A stretch of 64,000 nucleotides of DNA from Enterococcus rotai (lineage in GTDB: Bacteria; Bacillota; Bacilli; Lactobacillales; Enterococcaceae), in assembly GCF_001465345.1 (NCBI RefSeq), contig NZ_CP013655.1:2521287-2585286 (forward strand). The letters are read 5' to 3'. Shown piece by piece: positions 17,249 through 26,118 of the stretch (position 1 is the stretch's first letter; every line of letters starts with the position of its first letter). A program made the position numbers and the translations under genes. The notes under the pieces are model-generated. The model did no database searches. It was not told the DNA's origin and saw only the letters and a program-made list of their open reading frames with translations.

Positions 17249-18295
17249 ATGAAAAGCAATTCCAAGACAAAAGTTTTTCTAAATATCAGCTTGTTAGCTA
17301 TTTTTATTGGAGTGATCATCTATGTGATGGATAATTCACTCAGTGATATCTTTGCGCAATTAATGAAGACAAGTTGGATCGTTGTTGCCCTAGTTATCTT
17401 ACTAGGAGTCGTTTACCAGATAGTGGAAGGACGCTCGATCAAAGAGATTGCTGCCTATTTTCAGAAGGATTTTACGACAAAAGATGGTTTTTTCACCTCT
17501 TGTTATGTGGCTTTTTATCGCGTAATTTCTTTTGGGACGGGTACATTGCTTTCTGAAATTTATTTTTACAAGAAAAAAGGGCTAGCTGTTTCCCAAGGCG
17601 TTGGTGTGACGGCCTTGCATATGATCATGTATAAAGTAGCAGTGATTTTTCTATCTGTTCTCGGGTTGATTTTTCAGTTTTCTTTATTTTATGAACGTGC
17701 ACCAAAAATGATTCCCTTTATCTTAGTTGGTGTTGGGCTGACCTTTGTTATTATATTTTCATTATTGATTCTATCAAGTAGCATCAATCTTCAAGTGATT
17801 TTGATCAAGTGGACAAATAAACATTTTAAACGTAAAAGATTACGTGACTGGGTGGATAAGTGTAATCTTCAAATTTACTCATTAAGAGAAACGGTTCAAA
17901 CCATCACGAAAGACCGTTCAGCGATGATTCGGATTTTTGGCTGGAATGTAGCAAAGTTGCTTTTCTGGTACGTGATCCCTTATGTTGTGCTTGTTGAGAA
18001 TCATCCGAATATTGATTTTCTTTTGGTTCTTTCTTTTACAAGTTTTTCGGTTATTTTATCCGGGGTGTTTCCAACCCCAGCAGGTATTGGACCGTTTGAA
18101 TTCGTTTATTTATTGCTATTCAAACCGCTAGTTGGAACGGTCGATGCAGTATCTTCGTTGTTATTGTATCGTTTTGGTAGTTTTGTTTTGCCTTTTCTGA
18201 TTGGATTTATTTATGTATTGATTCAAAAGAGAAGAGATATTAAAACGGATCTTTCCGCAGCAAGAAAAGAGAAAAAGGAAACGTTAGAAGAATAA
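17249..18295 (+). CDS. MprF-type flippase-domain membrane protein (UPF0104)
   Basis: The 348-residue integral membrane protein matches the lysylphosphatidylglycerol synthase transmembrane (flippase) region family. Its helices include VFLNISLLAIFIGVIIYVM, an FYRVISFGTGTLLSEIYFY loop, and the typical end SGVFPTPAGIGPFEFVYLLL. It lacks the aminoacyl-transferase half of MprF. Proteins of this shape move or hold lipids across the membrane, but the substrate is not known. It follows DUF1294 by 29 bases with GGGGAGA before the ATG. A terminator follows. Confidence 0.82.
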   Translation: MKSNSKTKVFLNISLLAIFIGVIIYVMDNSLSDIFAQLMKTSWIVVALVILLGVVYQIVEGRSIKEIAAYFQKDFTTKDGFFTSCYVAFYRVISFGTGTLLSEIYFYKKKGLAVSQGVGVTALHMIMYKVAVIFLSVLGLIFQFSLFYERAPKMIPFILVGVGLTFVIIFSLLILSSSINLQVILIKWTNKHFKRKRLRDWVDKCNLQIYSLRETVQTITKDRSAMIRIFGWNVAKLLFWYVIPYVVLVENHPNIDFLLVLSFTSFSVILSGVFPTPAGIGPFEFVYLLLFKPLVGTVDAVSSLLLYRFGSFVLPFLIGFIYVLIQKRRDIKTDLSAARKEKKETLEE

Positions 18296-18302
18296 TGTGT
18301 AG

Positions 18303-18343
18303 ACAAGCTTTGAGAATCGAAAGATTTTTAACGCTTGTTTTTT
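18303..18343 (+). terminator. terminator of the flippase-domain gene
   Basis: ACAAGC (18303-18308) pairs with GCTTGT (18333-18338) around an inner AATC-GAAA-GATT hairpin, followed by six Ts. Confidence 0.75.
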
Positions 18344-18382
18344 ATCGATTTTGCAAAATACTATGGTATACTTTAGATAAGT

Positions 18383-18464
18383 ACTAGGGGAGTCATTTTG
18401 ACTGAGATGTTCGCTTGAACGGACCCTTTGAACCTGTGAGTTGAGACTCGCGTAGGGAAGTAGT
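18383..18464 (+). promoter_or_regulatory. TPP riboswitch (thi box)
   Basis: The conserved thi-box pieces are present in order: GGGGAGTC, ACTGAGATG, ACCCTTTGAACCTGTGAG and CGCGTAGGGAAGTAGT. The ends pair as ACTA/TAGT (P1). Thiamine pyrophosphate binding should lower expression of the four genes that follow. An extended -10 box (TGG-TATACT, 18367-18372) lies immediately upstream, so the aptamer is at the start of the transcript. Confidence 0.95.
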
Positions 18465-18494
18465 CTAAGAAATAGAATAACACGGCTAAACTCT

Positions 18495-18530
18495 ATGAAA
18501 TGGTTCTTTAACATTTTATGGCGTTTTTTT
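18495..18530 (+). terminator. possible expression-platform terminator of the TPP riboswitch
   Basis: ATGAAATG (18495-18502) pairs with CATTTTAT (18512-18519, one G-U) and is followed by GGCG and seven Ts. It lies between the aptamer and tenA, where a regulated terminator is expected. The alternative antiterminator pairing was not worked out. Confidence 0.5.
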
Positions 18531-18572
18531 CTGTTTTTAAGATTCTTCTCAAAAATATCGAGGAGGAATTGT

Positions 18573-19241
18573 ATGACATTTACTGAAGAAATAAGAAAAT
18601 CTGCTGATATAATTTGGCAGGAAAGTAAGGACCATCCATTTATCTTAGAGTTAAAAGCTGGAACATTACCACCAGAAATTTTCCGATTTTATCTGATCCA
18701 AGATCGGTATTATTTGGAGCAATTTAGTAAAATCCATTTAAAGGCTGCAGAATTAGCAATAGATAAAAAAGTCAGAAGCTGTTTTTTAGATGGTGTAAAA
18801 AATTTAGAAGCCGCAGAAATATCCGTTAGAAAAACCTTTTTCAAAGAATTGAAAGTCTCAAAAGAGGAAATCAGTCAAACACCGATTGCACCAGCAGCCT
18901 ATCATTATACCTCACATATGTATCGAGAAGTTGAAAGTAAAAATATAGCTAGAATTGCAGCAGCCTTGTTGCCCTGCTATTGGTTATATCAAGAAATCGG
19001 CGAAGAATTAATCGCAAATGGTTCACCAGATCCGTTGTATCAAAGGTGGATCGAAACCTATGATCGTGAAAGCTACCAGAATGCGGTTCGTAGGCAAATT
19101 CAACTGACGGATCAGCTAGCCAACCAAGCTTCTTTGGATGAGCAATTACTTATGAAACAAGCCTTTATTATTAGTAGTTATGAAGAATTGAATTTTTGGG
19201 AAATGGCTTATACAAAACAAAAATGGGGGTTAAAGAGATGA
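18573..19241 (+). CDS. tenA: TenA family thiaminase II
   Basis: The 222-residue protein has the TenA fold (DHPFILELKAGTLPPEIFRFYLIQDRYYLEQF at its front, quoted here only as the family hallmark region 20-50). It also has LLPCYWLYQEIGEEL and the late YEELNFWEMAY with the catalytic Glu. TenA hydrolyses degraded thiamine pyrimidines so that the pyrimidine can be reused. The ATG follows GAGGAGG by six bases; an in-frame ATG further upstream sits in the leader hairpin and is rejected. The gene overlaps thiM by ATGA and is first in the riboswitch-controlled operon. Confidence 0.92.
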   Translation: MTFTEEIRKSADIIWQESKDHPFILELKAGTLPPEIFRFYLIQDRYYLEQFSKIHLKAAELAIDKKVRSCFLDGVKNLEAAEISVRKTFFKELKVSKEEISQTPIAPAAYHYTSHMYREVESKNIARIAAALLPCYWLYQEIGEELIANGSPDPLYQRWIETYDRESYQNAVRRQIQLTDQLANQASLDEQLLMKQAFIISSYEELNFWEMAYTKQKWGLKR

Positions 19242-20047
19242 TCAACTATCAATTGATTGATACCTTACGCACAAAAAATCCGCTAGTTCATACTATTACC
19301 AATATTGTGGTTGCAAATGATTCGGCTAATGGGTTACTGGCAATCGGAGCATCCCCATTTATGTCAAGTACACTTGCTGAAATGGAAGAAGTGGCGGCGA
19401 TTGCTGATGTTATAGTGTTAAATATGGGGACTTTGAATGACGAGCATTTAGCTGCAATGATTCTTGCTGGTAAAAAAGCGAACGAATTAGGAAAACCAGT
19501 TGTCTTAGATCCTGTTGGTGCTGGCGCGACAAATTATCGTAAACAGGCGGTTGAGCAATTATTGAACCAAGTCAAACCAACATTGATTCGGGGAAATGCT
19601 GGAGAAATTGCAGCGCTGAGTGGAACGGCTTGGGCTGCTAAAGGAGTAGATGCTGGAACTGGATCAGTAGATATTACTGAAATTGCCGAAAAGTTAGCAC
19701 TTGATGTGAATTGTTTTATTGCAGTAAGTGGTGAAACAGATACGATAACAGATGGCAAGCAAACTTATTTTGTTAAAAATGGAACACCATACTTTACGAA
19801 GATGACAGGAGCAGGTTGTTTACATGGATGTGTTTGTGGGGCTTTCTTAGCAGTTGCTCAGGAGTCTACTTTAGAAAGTGTCGTTGTTGCAAGTGCAATG
19901 TATGCTTTAGCAGGCGAACTTGTAGCAGATCAGTTAACAAGTGTTTCTGTCGGGTCATTTAGAACGTACTTATTAGATCAACTATCAGGATTAGATAGTA
20001 CGTTAGTGCAAGCAAAAGCAAGAATCGAAAGGATGGCTGAAAAATGA
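19238..20047 (+). CDS. thiM: hydroxyethylthiazole kinase
   Basis: The 269-residue kinase phosphorylates 4-methyl-5-(2-hydroxyethyl)thiazole for thiamine salvage. Visible motifs are NPLVHTITNIVVANDSAN at the front, VLDPVGAGATNYR, IRGNAGEIAAL and the catalytic MTGAGCLHGCVCGAF. The family usually has GAGC at this point, so the site is intact. Translation is coupled to tenA by the ATGA overlap and to thiD by a second ATGA. Length matches ThiM (about 265-275). Confidence 0.95.
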   Translation: MINYQLIDTLRTKNPLVHTITNIVVANDSANGLLAIGASPFMSSTLAEMEEVAAIADVIVLNMGTLNDEHLAAMILAGKKANELGKPVVLDPVGAGATNYRKQAVEQLLNQVKPTLIRGNAGEIAALSGTAWAAKGVDAGTGSVDITEIAEKLALDVNCFIAVSGETDTITDGKQTYFVKNGTPYFTKMTGAGCLHGCVCGAFLAVAQESTLESVVVASAMYALAGELVADQLTSVSVGSFRTYLLDQLSGLDSTLVQAKARIERMAEK

Positions 20048-20862
20048 ATGAAACGATCCAAGCGTTAACGATTGCAGGATTTGACAGTGGCGGCGGTGCG
20101 GGAATGCAAGCTGATTTAAAGACCTTTCAAGAGCGATTTGTATTTGGGACCTCTGTTTTAACGGCGTTACCGATTCAAAATACACAAGGAGTTAAAAAAG
20201 TGTATGATATTTCCCTAGAAGCAATTCAAGATCAGTTAGACGCTATCGATGAAGATTTTAAAATCTCAGCCGTAAAAACAGGTATGTTGTTTACAGCTAG
20301 TATCACGCAGCTTGTTTCAGCCTTTTTAAAGACGGTTGATTTTGGTCCTTTAGTTGTGGATCCTGTAATGATTGCTAAAAGTGGTCATGCTTTACTAAAA
20401 GATTCCGCTGTTAAAGCTTTAATCGAAGAGCTGTTGCCGCAAGCTTTTGTTATTACGCCAAATATTCCTGAAGCTGAGGTGATCACAAACATGACCATCA
20501 CAACGAAAGAGGATATGGTAATCGCTGCAAAAAAAATCCAATTGCTAGGTGTGAAAAATGTCGTTGTAAAAGGTGGTCATCATCTTGAAGGAACAGAATC
20601 CTCTGATTTATTGTTACTCGAAGATGGCCAACAAGAATGGTTTTCAGCAACAAGGATCGAGACGAAAAATACACATGGTACAGGCTGTACTTTTTCGGCT
20701 TGTATTGCAGCGGAATTAGCCAAGGGAAATGATGTAAGGGCGGCCGTTCATACTGCAAAAGGATTTATTCAAGCAGCGATTGCAGATGGTATTCAAGTGG
20801 GCTGTGGCAATGGACCAACCAATCATTGGGCTTTTAGAAAGGTAGAACGCAATGAAAACTAG
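20044..20862 (+). CDS. thiD: hydroxymethylpyrimidine / phosphomethylpyrimidine kinase
   Basis: The 272-residue PfkB-family kinase phosphorylates HMP and then HMP-phosphate. Diagnostic parts are TIAGFDSGGGAGMQADLKTF at the front, VVDPVMIAKSGH, TPNIPEAEV, VVKGGHH and the anion-hole KNTHGTGCTFSA. Its start overlaps the thiM stop. It supplies HMP-PP to ThiE, encoded next. No thiC is present in the window, so the pyrimidine must come from salvage through TenA or uptake. Confidence 0.95.
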   Translation: MNETIQALTIAGFDSGGGAGMQADLKTFQERFVFGTSVLTALPIQNTQGVKKVYDISLEAIQDQLDAIDEDFKISAVKTGMLFTASITQLVSAFLKTVDFGPLVVDPVMIAKSGHALLKDSAVKALIEELLPQAFVITPNIPEAEVITNMTITTKEDMVIAAKKIQLLGVKNVVVKGGHHLEGTESSDLLLLEDGQQEWFSATRIETKNTHGTGCTFSACIAAELAKGNDVRAAVHTAKGFIQAAIADGIQVGCGNGPTNHWAFRKVERNEN

Positions 20863-21481
20863 TCAAGAAATGTTCGCCATTTATTTTATTGCCGGAACAC
20901 AAGATATAAAGGATAGAACTTTACCGGAAGTGTTAGAACAGGCTTTAAAAGCTGGAATCACATGTTTTCAATATCGAGAAAAAGGTGAAGAGAGTCTGAC
21001 CGATCCTAACGACAAAAAGCTGATGGCAAAAAGATGCCAACAACTATGTAAAGAATATCGAGTGCCATTTTTGATCAATGATGATGTAACGTTAGCCTTA
21101 GAAATAGAGGCTGACGGAATTCATGTTGGGCAAACAGACCAAGCAATCCAAGATGTATTAGTTTTGTTCTCTGATAAAATCGTTGGTTTATCTTGCTATG
21201 ATGAAAAGGAAGTCCAAGCCGCTAATAAAGTGCCCGCTATCACGTATTATGGTATTGGACCTGTTTACGGTACGCTATCGAAAAAAGATGCTAAACAACC
21301 GATCGGTTTAGTAAAACTACAAAAATTGACAGAGCTAGCAGAAAAGCCTGTTGTGGCAATAGGCGGTATCAATACTGGAACTATTGAGTATATAATAGAA
21401 ACAGGTGTTGCTGGTGTCTCAGTGATCTCCGCAATCACACAGGCCAAAGATATTCACGAAGCCGTTAAACGCTTAAGGTAA
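20852..21481 (+). CDS. thiE: thiamine-phosphate synthase
   Basis: The 209-residue TIM-barrel enzyme joins HMP-PP and thiazole phosphate to thiamine phosphate. Motifs are CFQYREKGEES for the diphosphate site, FLINDDVTLAL, GIHVGQTDQ, GIGPVYGTLSKKDA and VVAIGGINTG. The gene overlaps the end of thiD by 11 bases and closes the operon. With ThiM and ThiD it forms a complete salvage pathway up to thiamine phosphate. Confidence 0.95.
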   Translation: MKTSQEMFAIYFIAGTQDIKDRTLPEVLEQALKAGITCFQYREKGEESLTDPNDKKLMAKRCQQLCKEYRVPFLINDDVTLALEIEADGIHVGQTDQAIQDVLVLFSDKIVGLSCYDEKEVQAANKVPAITYYGIGPVYGTLSKKDAKQPIGLVKLQKLTELAEKPVVAIGGINTGTIEYIIETGVAGVSVISAITQAKDIHEAVKRLR

Positions 21482-21612
21482 CTGGGGGTGATGCATACGC
21501 AAGATTTTCCAAAGAGCAAATAAAACCATAATTTTTGTTTTTTTTGGTGTTAATTGCCATATTTTAATTTTAATGAGAAAATACAGATAGTGTGCAAGAA
21601 AAATAATAACGT

Positions 21613-21650
21613 CCGAAACTTTGCGGTATCAAGGTTTCGGTCTTTTTTTT
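21613..21650 (+). terminator. terminator of the thi operon
   Basis: CCGAAACTTTG (21613-21623) pairs with CAAGGTTTCGG (21630-21640, one G-U) and is followed by TCTTTTTTTT. It lies about 130 bases after thiE. Between them I see only AT-rich sequence with no gene. Confidence 0.9.
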
Positions 21651-21744
21651 CGTAAGAAGAAAAACAGTTTATTAGAGAAGGTGGAAATTCAGGATTTCAA
21701 ACTAATAAATTGCTGATAAAATCAATATTTATGCATGTGAAAGC

Positions 21745-21773
21745 TTGTCTAAACTCTTAAAAATGATTATGAT
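21745..21773 (+). promoter_or_regulatory. promoter of the amino-acid permease gene
   Basis: TTGTCT (21745-21750) and TATGAT (21768-21773) are spaced by 17 bases, about 40 bases before the ribosome site AGGAG. Confidence 0.6.
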
Positions 21774-21815
21774 TAAAAAGATATTTTATACTTGATTATG
21801 AATAGGAGTGTTTTG

Positions 21816-23258
21816 ATGGAACAAAAGCAAATGCGATGGTTTACCGTTGGCCTAATTGCCTTCAACATGGTTTGGGGCTTAGGGAATGTAGTGAATAACT
21901 ATGCACAACAAGGGATTTCCGTTGTAACGTCATGGGTATTGATTTTGGTCTTATATTTTATTCCCTATGCGTTGATCGTCGGACAACTTGGGTCAACTTT
22001 TAAGGACAGTAGTGGCGGAGTTAGTTCTTGGGTCCAAAATACGAGTACGAAGCGTTTAGCTTATTATGCTGCTTGGACATACTGGGTCGTACATATTCCG
22101 TATTTAGCTCAAAAGCCTCAGCTAGTCTTGATTGCTTTTGGTTGGGCAGTGCAAGGCAATGGTGATATTGTGAATAATTTCTCCGTTGTAGGGATTTCAT
22201 TGATTTCGTTAGCGATTTTCTTGATCTTTTTACTATTGTCTACTAAGGGATTAATGACCTTAAAAGTAATTGGGGGAATGGCCGGAACGGCAATTTTTGT
22301 CATGTCTATGCTATTTATCCTACTAGCAATTGGTGCACCAATGATGAATTCTAGTGTTGAATTTGCGACACCTCACATGGATAAAATCAGTACGTATATT
22401 CCTAAATTTGATTTTAGTTACTTTACGACAGTTTCCATGTTGGTATTTGCTGTTGGTGGGGCTGAAAAAATTTCGCCTTATGTAAACTCAATGAGAAATC
22501 CAGCGAAAGAATTTCCTAAAGGAATGATTTTCTTAGCGGCAATGGTTGGTGTTTCAGCTGTCTTAGGTTCATTTGCGATGGGGATGTTATTTGCAAGTAA
22601 CAATATTCCAGAAGACTTGATGGCCAATGGTGCTTACACTGCTTTCCAATTATTAGGTGAGTATTATGGTGTAGGGAATTTATTAATGATCATCTATGCA
22701 ATCACTAATGGAATTGGACAAATATCTGCTTTAGCCTTTTCAATCGATGCTCCATTACAAATTCTTTTGGCTGATGCAGATCCTGACTACGTTCCAGCAG
22801 CATTACGTAAAAGAAGTAAAAAAGGTACCTTAGTCAATGGCTATTTGTTAACAGGTATCTTAGTCAGTATTATTATTGTCTTACCAATGTTTGGAATCGA
22901 GAATATCAAAGAATTAGTCAAATGGTTGACTAACTTAAATTCTGTCGTGATGCCGATGCGTTACCTATGGGTGTTCTTTGCTTATATGATGCTAAATAAA
23001 GCGTATAAAAATTATCAATCTGAATACAAATTTATTAAAAATCCTAAAATCGCTTTTGGATTTGGCTTGTGGTGTTTCCTATTCACAGCATTCGCTTGTA
23101 TTTTAGGAATGGTACCAAAGGTTGATTTTGCGGCAGACCCGAAAGCATGGTTCTTCCAATTAGCTTCTAATATTATTACACCTGTCGTGTTGATTTTATT
23201 AGGGATGATTTTACCAGCTTTAGCTCGTCGTGATAAAAAGAAAGCGCAAGTTAATTAA
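21816..23258 (+). CDS. APC-family glutamate/GABA-type permease (YjeM-like)
   Basis: The 480-residue membrane transporter has about twelve helices and begins with MRWFTVGLIAFNMVWGLGNV, the start typical of YjeM-type amino-acid permeases of the APC superfamily. Further markers are SSGGVSSWVQ, WTYWVVHIPYLAQ and the conserved GGAEKISPYVN. The substrate is not proven: family members are annotated as glutamate/GABA transporters by homology. I chose the ATG at 21816, six bases after AGGAGTG. It is followed directly by a strong terminator and appears monocistronic. No decarboxylase gene lies next to it. Confidence 0.82.
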   Translation: MEQKQMRWFTVGLIAFNMVWGLGNVVNNYAQQGISVVTSWVLILVLYFIPYALIVGQLGSTFKDSSGGVSSWVQNTSTKRLAYYAAWTYWVVHIPYLAQKPQLVLIAFGWAVQGNGDIVNNFSVVGISLISLAIFLIFLLLSTKGLMTLKVIGGMAGTAIFVMSMLFILLAIGAPMMNSSVEFATPHMDKISTYIPKFDFSYFTTVSMLVFAVGGAEKISPYVNSMRNPAKEFPKGMIFLAAMVGVSAVLGSFAMGMLFASNNIPEDLMANGAYTAFQLLGEYYGVGNLLMIIYAITNGIGQISALAFSIDAPLQILLADADPDYVPAALRKRSKKGTLVNGYLLTGILVSIIIVLPMFGIENIKELVKWLTNLNSVVMPMRYLWVFFAYMMLNKAYKNYQSEYKFIKNPKIAFGFGLWCFLFTAFACILGMVPKVDFAADPKAWFFQLASNIITPVVLILLGMILPALARRDKKKAQVN

Positions 23259-23309
23259 AAAGAAGAGGGGAAAGAGACTCAATAAGAGTGTTTTTCCCTC
23301 TTCTTTTTT
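23258..23309 (+). terminator. terminator of the permease gene
   Basis: AAAAGAAGAGGGGAAA pairs with TTTTTCCCTCTTCTTTT, giving a long A-T flanked stem that would also stop transcription from the other side. Confidence 0.9.
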
Positions 23310-23522
23310 ATTAGAGATAAACAGACGTTAGTTTGAATATAATTGTTTTTAATCAACTGGGTAATCATATTTAAAATGATGTTTTCATCATTATTTTCTT
23401 TTAATTCCATATATTTGTAAAAAAATGAGAACATTTTTTCCTTTTTATCGGTATAATAGAGAGGAAGACTGTTTTTTTTTCTAAAAAAATGATACGATTT
23501 ATAAAGGAAAAAAATTGAGGAA

Positions 23523-25052
23523 GTGAGAACGATTAGTAAGCGACAACGTCAATCAGAAAAAGAAGAAAGATCAACGTATCTTTGCAAAGAAGTTGATCCC
23601 GATTATTTAGGTCGTGAGATTTACGCCGATAATGTTGATACGCCGTATTCATTTTATTTAGTGCGAAAACTAAATTTGGCAAAAGATTACCAAAATTTAG
23701 CTGAAGGTGAAGCTTTTTTTGAAGCAATCTGCGATAGCTGGGACGAAACCGAAGAGTTTGAAGAACTGGTCGTCAAAAAGATTTATATGTATGTTGAAAC
23801 TGAAATTATGTATTATACATTATTGATGGGAAGTTTTGAACCTACCAGAAGAGAGCTTCGGATGAACTTAAAGCAGTGGTTCGAAGAAATTACGCTTGAA
23901 AAACAAGAGCGATCTCTAGCTTATAAAGGTGAACCTACATTAAATTCTGGAGAAGTACAGGGAATGATGAAGCAGATGCTTGAAACGTCAAATGAGATTT
24001 TCCGTTTACGTAAAATGATTACGGATTTAACTGAGACGATCAATCACGGAAAAACGGAGCTATCTGCAGCTAAACATGACCCCATTATTTCAAGAAGTAT
24101 TCAAACGATCCATCTTAAACGAGCGCAACCTTTAGTGATCGAAGAAGATAAAGTGGAAGAAACAAAAATCGCTGATCCGAATGAAACAGTTGCTGTAGAT
24201 GTGGATCTCGAGCTTGTTGAAGAAGCAGTCGTTGAAGCAGAAATTATAGCGGATACTATAAAGCCATCAGCAGAACCCAAGGAAGCAGCAGGAGCGCAAC
24301 CAGAAAAAAAGTTGGAGAACGAATTGGCGAAAAAACCAATTCAAGAAGATTCCCCAGCAGAAGAAAAACCTACAGCTTCACAAATGCAAGAATCCGAAGG
24401 TAATCAACCACTGAAAAAAGAACGCACAGCAATCAAGTTGAAACATAAACAAATGGCGCAATCCAACGAAAGTGCTGAAACTGAGACAACAGATGCAACA
24501 CAGCAAGAAACCACTGAGTTAGCACCGTTGGATCTTCGATTGCTTGTATTCAAAAAAAGAAAAACTAAAAAAGCAACACCAAGTAATTGGCCGCGTTTTT
24601 CTAAACAATTGAAAGCAAGTAAACGTATTGAATCTCCAGCTAAAATCCCTAATTTTTCTAAGAGTGAAATGGAAAATTTAGAAGATGAAATTTATCTATG
24701 TTTTATGAATAAACGGATGCGCTTAGGGACAAAGAAAAACGCTACTCAAAAGAAGAGCGTTTTACGATCTGACTTACTTGCACAAATCAGCCAAGCTGAA
24801 TATTTGAATTATTCTTGGGGACAAGTATTGCGACAACGTAAAGAAGATGTCTTGATTTGTGGTCGCTTGAGTTGTGGAGGTTTGGTCTCTTCTTTAGATG
24901 ATTTCCTAAAAGAAATGCGTGAGATTGCCTATAGCCGTTCGTTATTTGGCAAAAAAGTTCGCTGTTCAGTTGATTTATTACGCCGTTTAGAAGGCTATAT
25001 TTTAATGGATCAGTATATGCAAAATCTAAGCCTGATGCCAGTTGAAAAATAG
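23523..25052 (+). CDS. unknown protein with acidic low-complexity middle
   Basis: I do not recognise this 509-residue protein. Residues 1-185 look globular (ending in a helical stretch with heptad-like spacing around 145-185). Residues about 190-340 are rich in Ala, Glu, Lys and Pro (EEAVVEAEIIAD, KPTASQMQESEG) and are probably disordered. Residues 345-509 are basic and globular. There is no signal peptide and no membrane helix. The start is unsettled: GAGG ends only two bases before the GTG at 23523 but eleven bases before an in-frame ATT at 23532. A TATAAT box lies near 23452-23457. It is flanked by terminators on both sides, so it stands alone. Confidence 0.7.
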   Translation: MRTISKRQRQSEKEERSTYLCKEVDPDYLGREIYADNVDTPYSFYLVRKLNLAKDYQNLAEGEAFFEAICDSWDETEEFEELVVKKIYMYVETEIMYYTLLMGSFEPTRRELRMNLKQWFEEITLEKQERSLAYKGEPTLNSGEVQGMMKQMLETSNEIFRLRKMITDLTETINHGKTELSAAKHDPIISRSIQTIHLKRAQPLVIEEDKVEETKIADPNETVAVDVDLELVEEAVVEAEIIADTIKPSAEPKEAAGAQPEKKLENELAKKPIQEDSPAEEKPTASQMQESEGNQPLKKERTAIKLKHKQMAQSNESAETETTDATQQETTELAPLDLRLLVFKKRKTKKATPSNWPRFSKQLKASKRIESPAKIPNFSKSEMENLEDEIYLCFMNKRMRLGTKKNATQKKSVLRSDLLAQISQAEYLNYSWGQVLRQRKEDVLICGRLSCGGLVSSLDDFLKEMREIAYSRSLFGKKVRCSVDLLRRLEGYILMDQYMQNLSLMPVEK

Positions 25053-25081
25053 TTGTCAGGATAAAAAATGAATAAATTTTA

Positions 25082-25136
25082 AGAGCGAGACAAAAGCTTA
25101 GTTTTAAAAGGCTACTTTTGTTTCGTTCTTTTTTTA
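25082..25136 (+). terminator. terminator of the unknown 509-residue protein gene
   Basis: AGAGCGAGACAAAAG pairs with CTTTTGTTTCGTTCT (G-U pairs) and is followed by seven Ts. The GAGACAAAA core recurs in other terminators of the window. Confidence 0.85.
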
Positions 25137-25258
25137 TATTCTTGTAAAATAAGCTGTGAACAAGCTAAAAGTGATCTTGATTGGTGAAAAAAGTTTTCTA
25201 CTGTATGATTAGCTTATAAGATATTGTATAGTAATCGATCATAACGGAGGTAAATACT

Positions 25259-25975
25259 ATGAAGAAAAATGGCGAAAAAAAACCTACAGAAGGAAAAAAA
25301 TCATTTTTTAAGAAAGTGAAACCGAATCCTAAGCAAAAAGAAACGTCAGTGGTAGAGGACAAAGAAGAAAAAGAATTTGAATCCTTTTTCGCTGAAGTAA
25401 TCAAAAAATTCCCTCAAAAAACAGCTACGATCATTTTGAATAGTTACGGAAAATCGAAAGAACGTGCTGAAAAAATTCTAGCTAAAAGCAAAAATCAATT
25501 CGATGGTATTTTTGATGAATTTTTGCAAGGTGTGGACGCGGAGACTCGAAAAAAATGTCATAAAACTGTTCATGCAGCATCCTTGACCGCTGCAATCATC
25601 GGGTGTTCACCGATCCCTTTTTCAGATGCAGTGTTACTTGTCCCTGTTCAATTAACTATGATGGCTCGTTTGCATAAATTATTTGGCCAATCATGGTCAG
25701 AAAGTATGGGGAAAAGTATCGGTAAAGAAATCATCGTTGTGGGATTAGGAAAAAGTGCTGTTGGTAATATACTCAAATTTATTCCAGCAGTGGGAACTGT
25801 TGCAGGGGCCGCAATCAATGCAACAGTTGCAAGCACAATTACTGAAACTTTAGGCTGGGTAACGGTAAAAATGTTGAATGATGGTGAAGATATTTTTGAG
25901 CAGACAATGACATTTAAAGGGCAATTTCAAACATTGTTTAAAGCCGTACAAAATTCGGGCAAAAAAACAAAATAA
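25259..25975 (+). CDS. DUF697-like protein
   Basis: The 238-residue protein starts with a lysine-rich tail (residues 1-40), continues with a helical segment, and then has the DUF697 region: hydrophobic AASLTAAIIGCSPIPFSDAVLLVPVQ (region 105-130) and KFIPAVGTVAGAAINATVA (about 185-203). DUF697 occurs at the end of some GTPases and alone in membrane-associated proteins without known function. No GTPase motif is present here. The ATG follows GGAGG. It is preceded and followed by short non-coding gaps and seems to be a separate transcript. Confidence 0.75.
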   Translation: MKKNGEKKPTEGKKSFFKKVKPNPKQKETSVVEDKEEKEFESFFAEVIKKFPQKTATIILNSYGKSKERAEKILAKSKNQFDGIFDEFLQGVDAETRKKCHKTVHAASLTAAIIGCSPIPFSDAVLLVPVQLTMMARLHKLFGQSWSESMGKSIGKEIIVVGLGKSAVGNILKFIPAVGTVAGAAINATVASTITETLGWVTVKMLNDGEDIFEQTMTFKGQFQTLFKAVQNSGKKTK

Positions 25976-26118
25976 AAAATAATTGTAAATAGAAGCAGAA
26001 AAATGATTCTTCTATTTGTCTACGCTACTTTTTGATTCATTATCCTAAACGAGCTTGTAAAGGCAACGAGTAAGAGATAAAGTAAATATAGACGTATGAA
26101 AAATGGAGGAATTTGAAC

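Noticed and set aside
18495-18572. Longer tenA start at the ATG at 18495
   Set aside because: The ATG is part of the candidate riboswitch terminator stem; GAGGAGG precedes the ATG at 18573.
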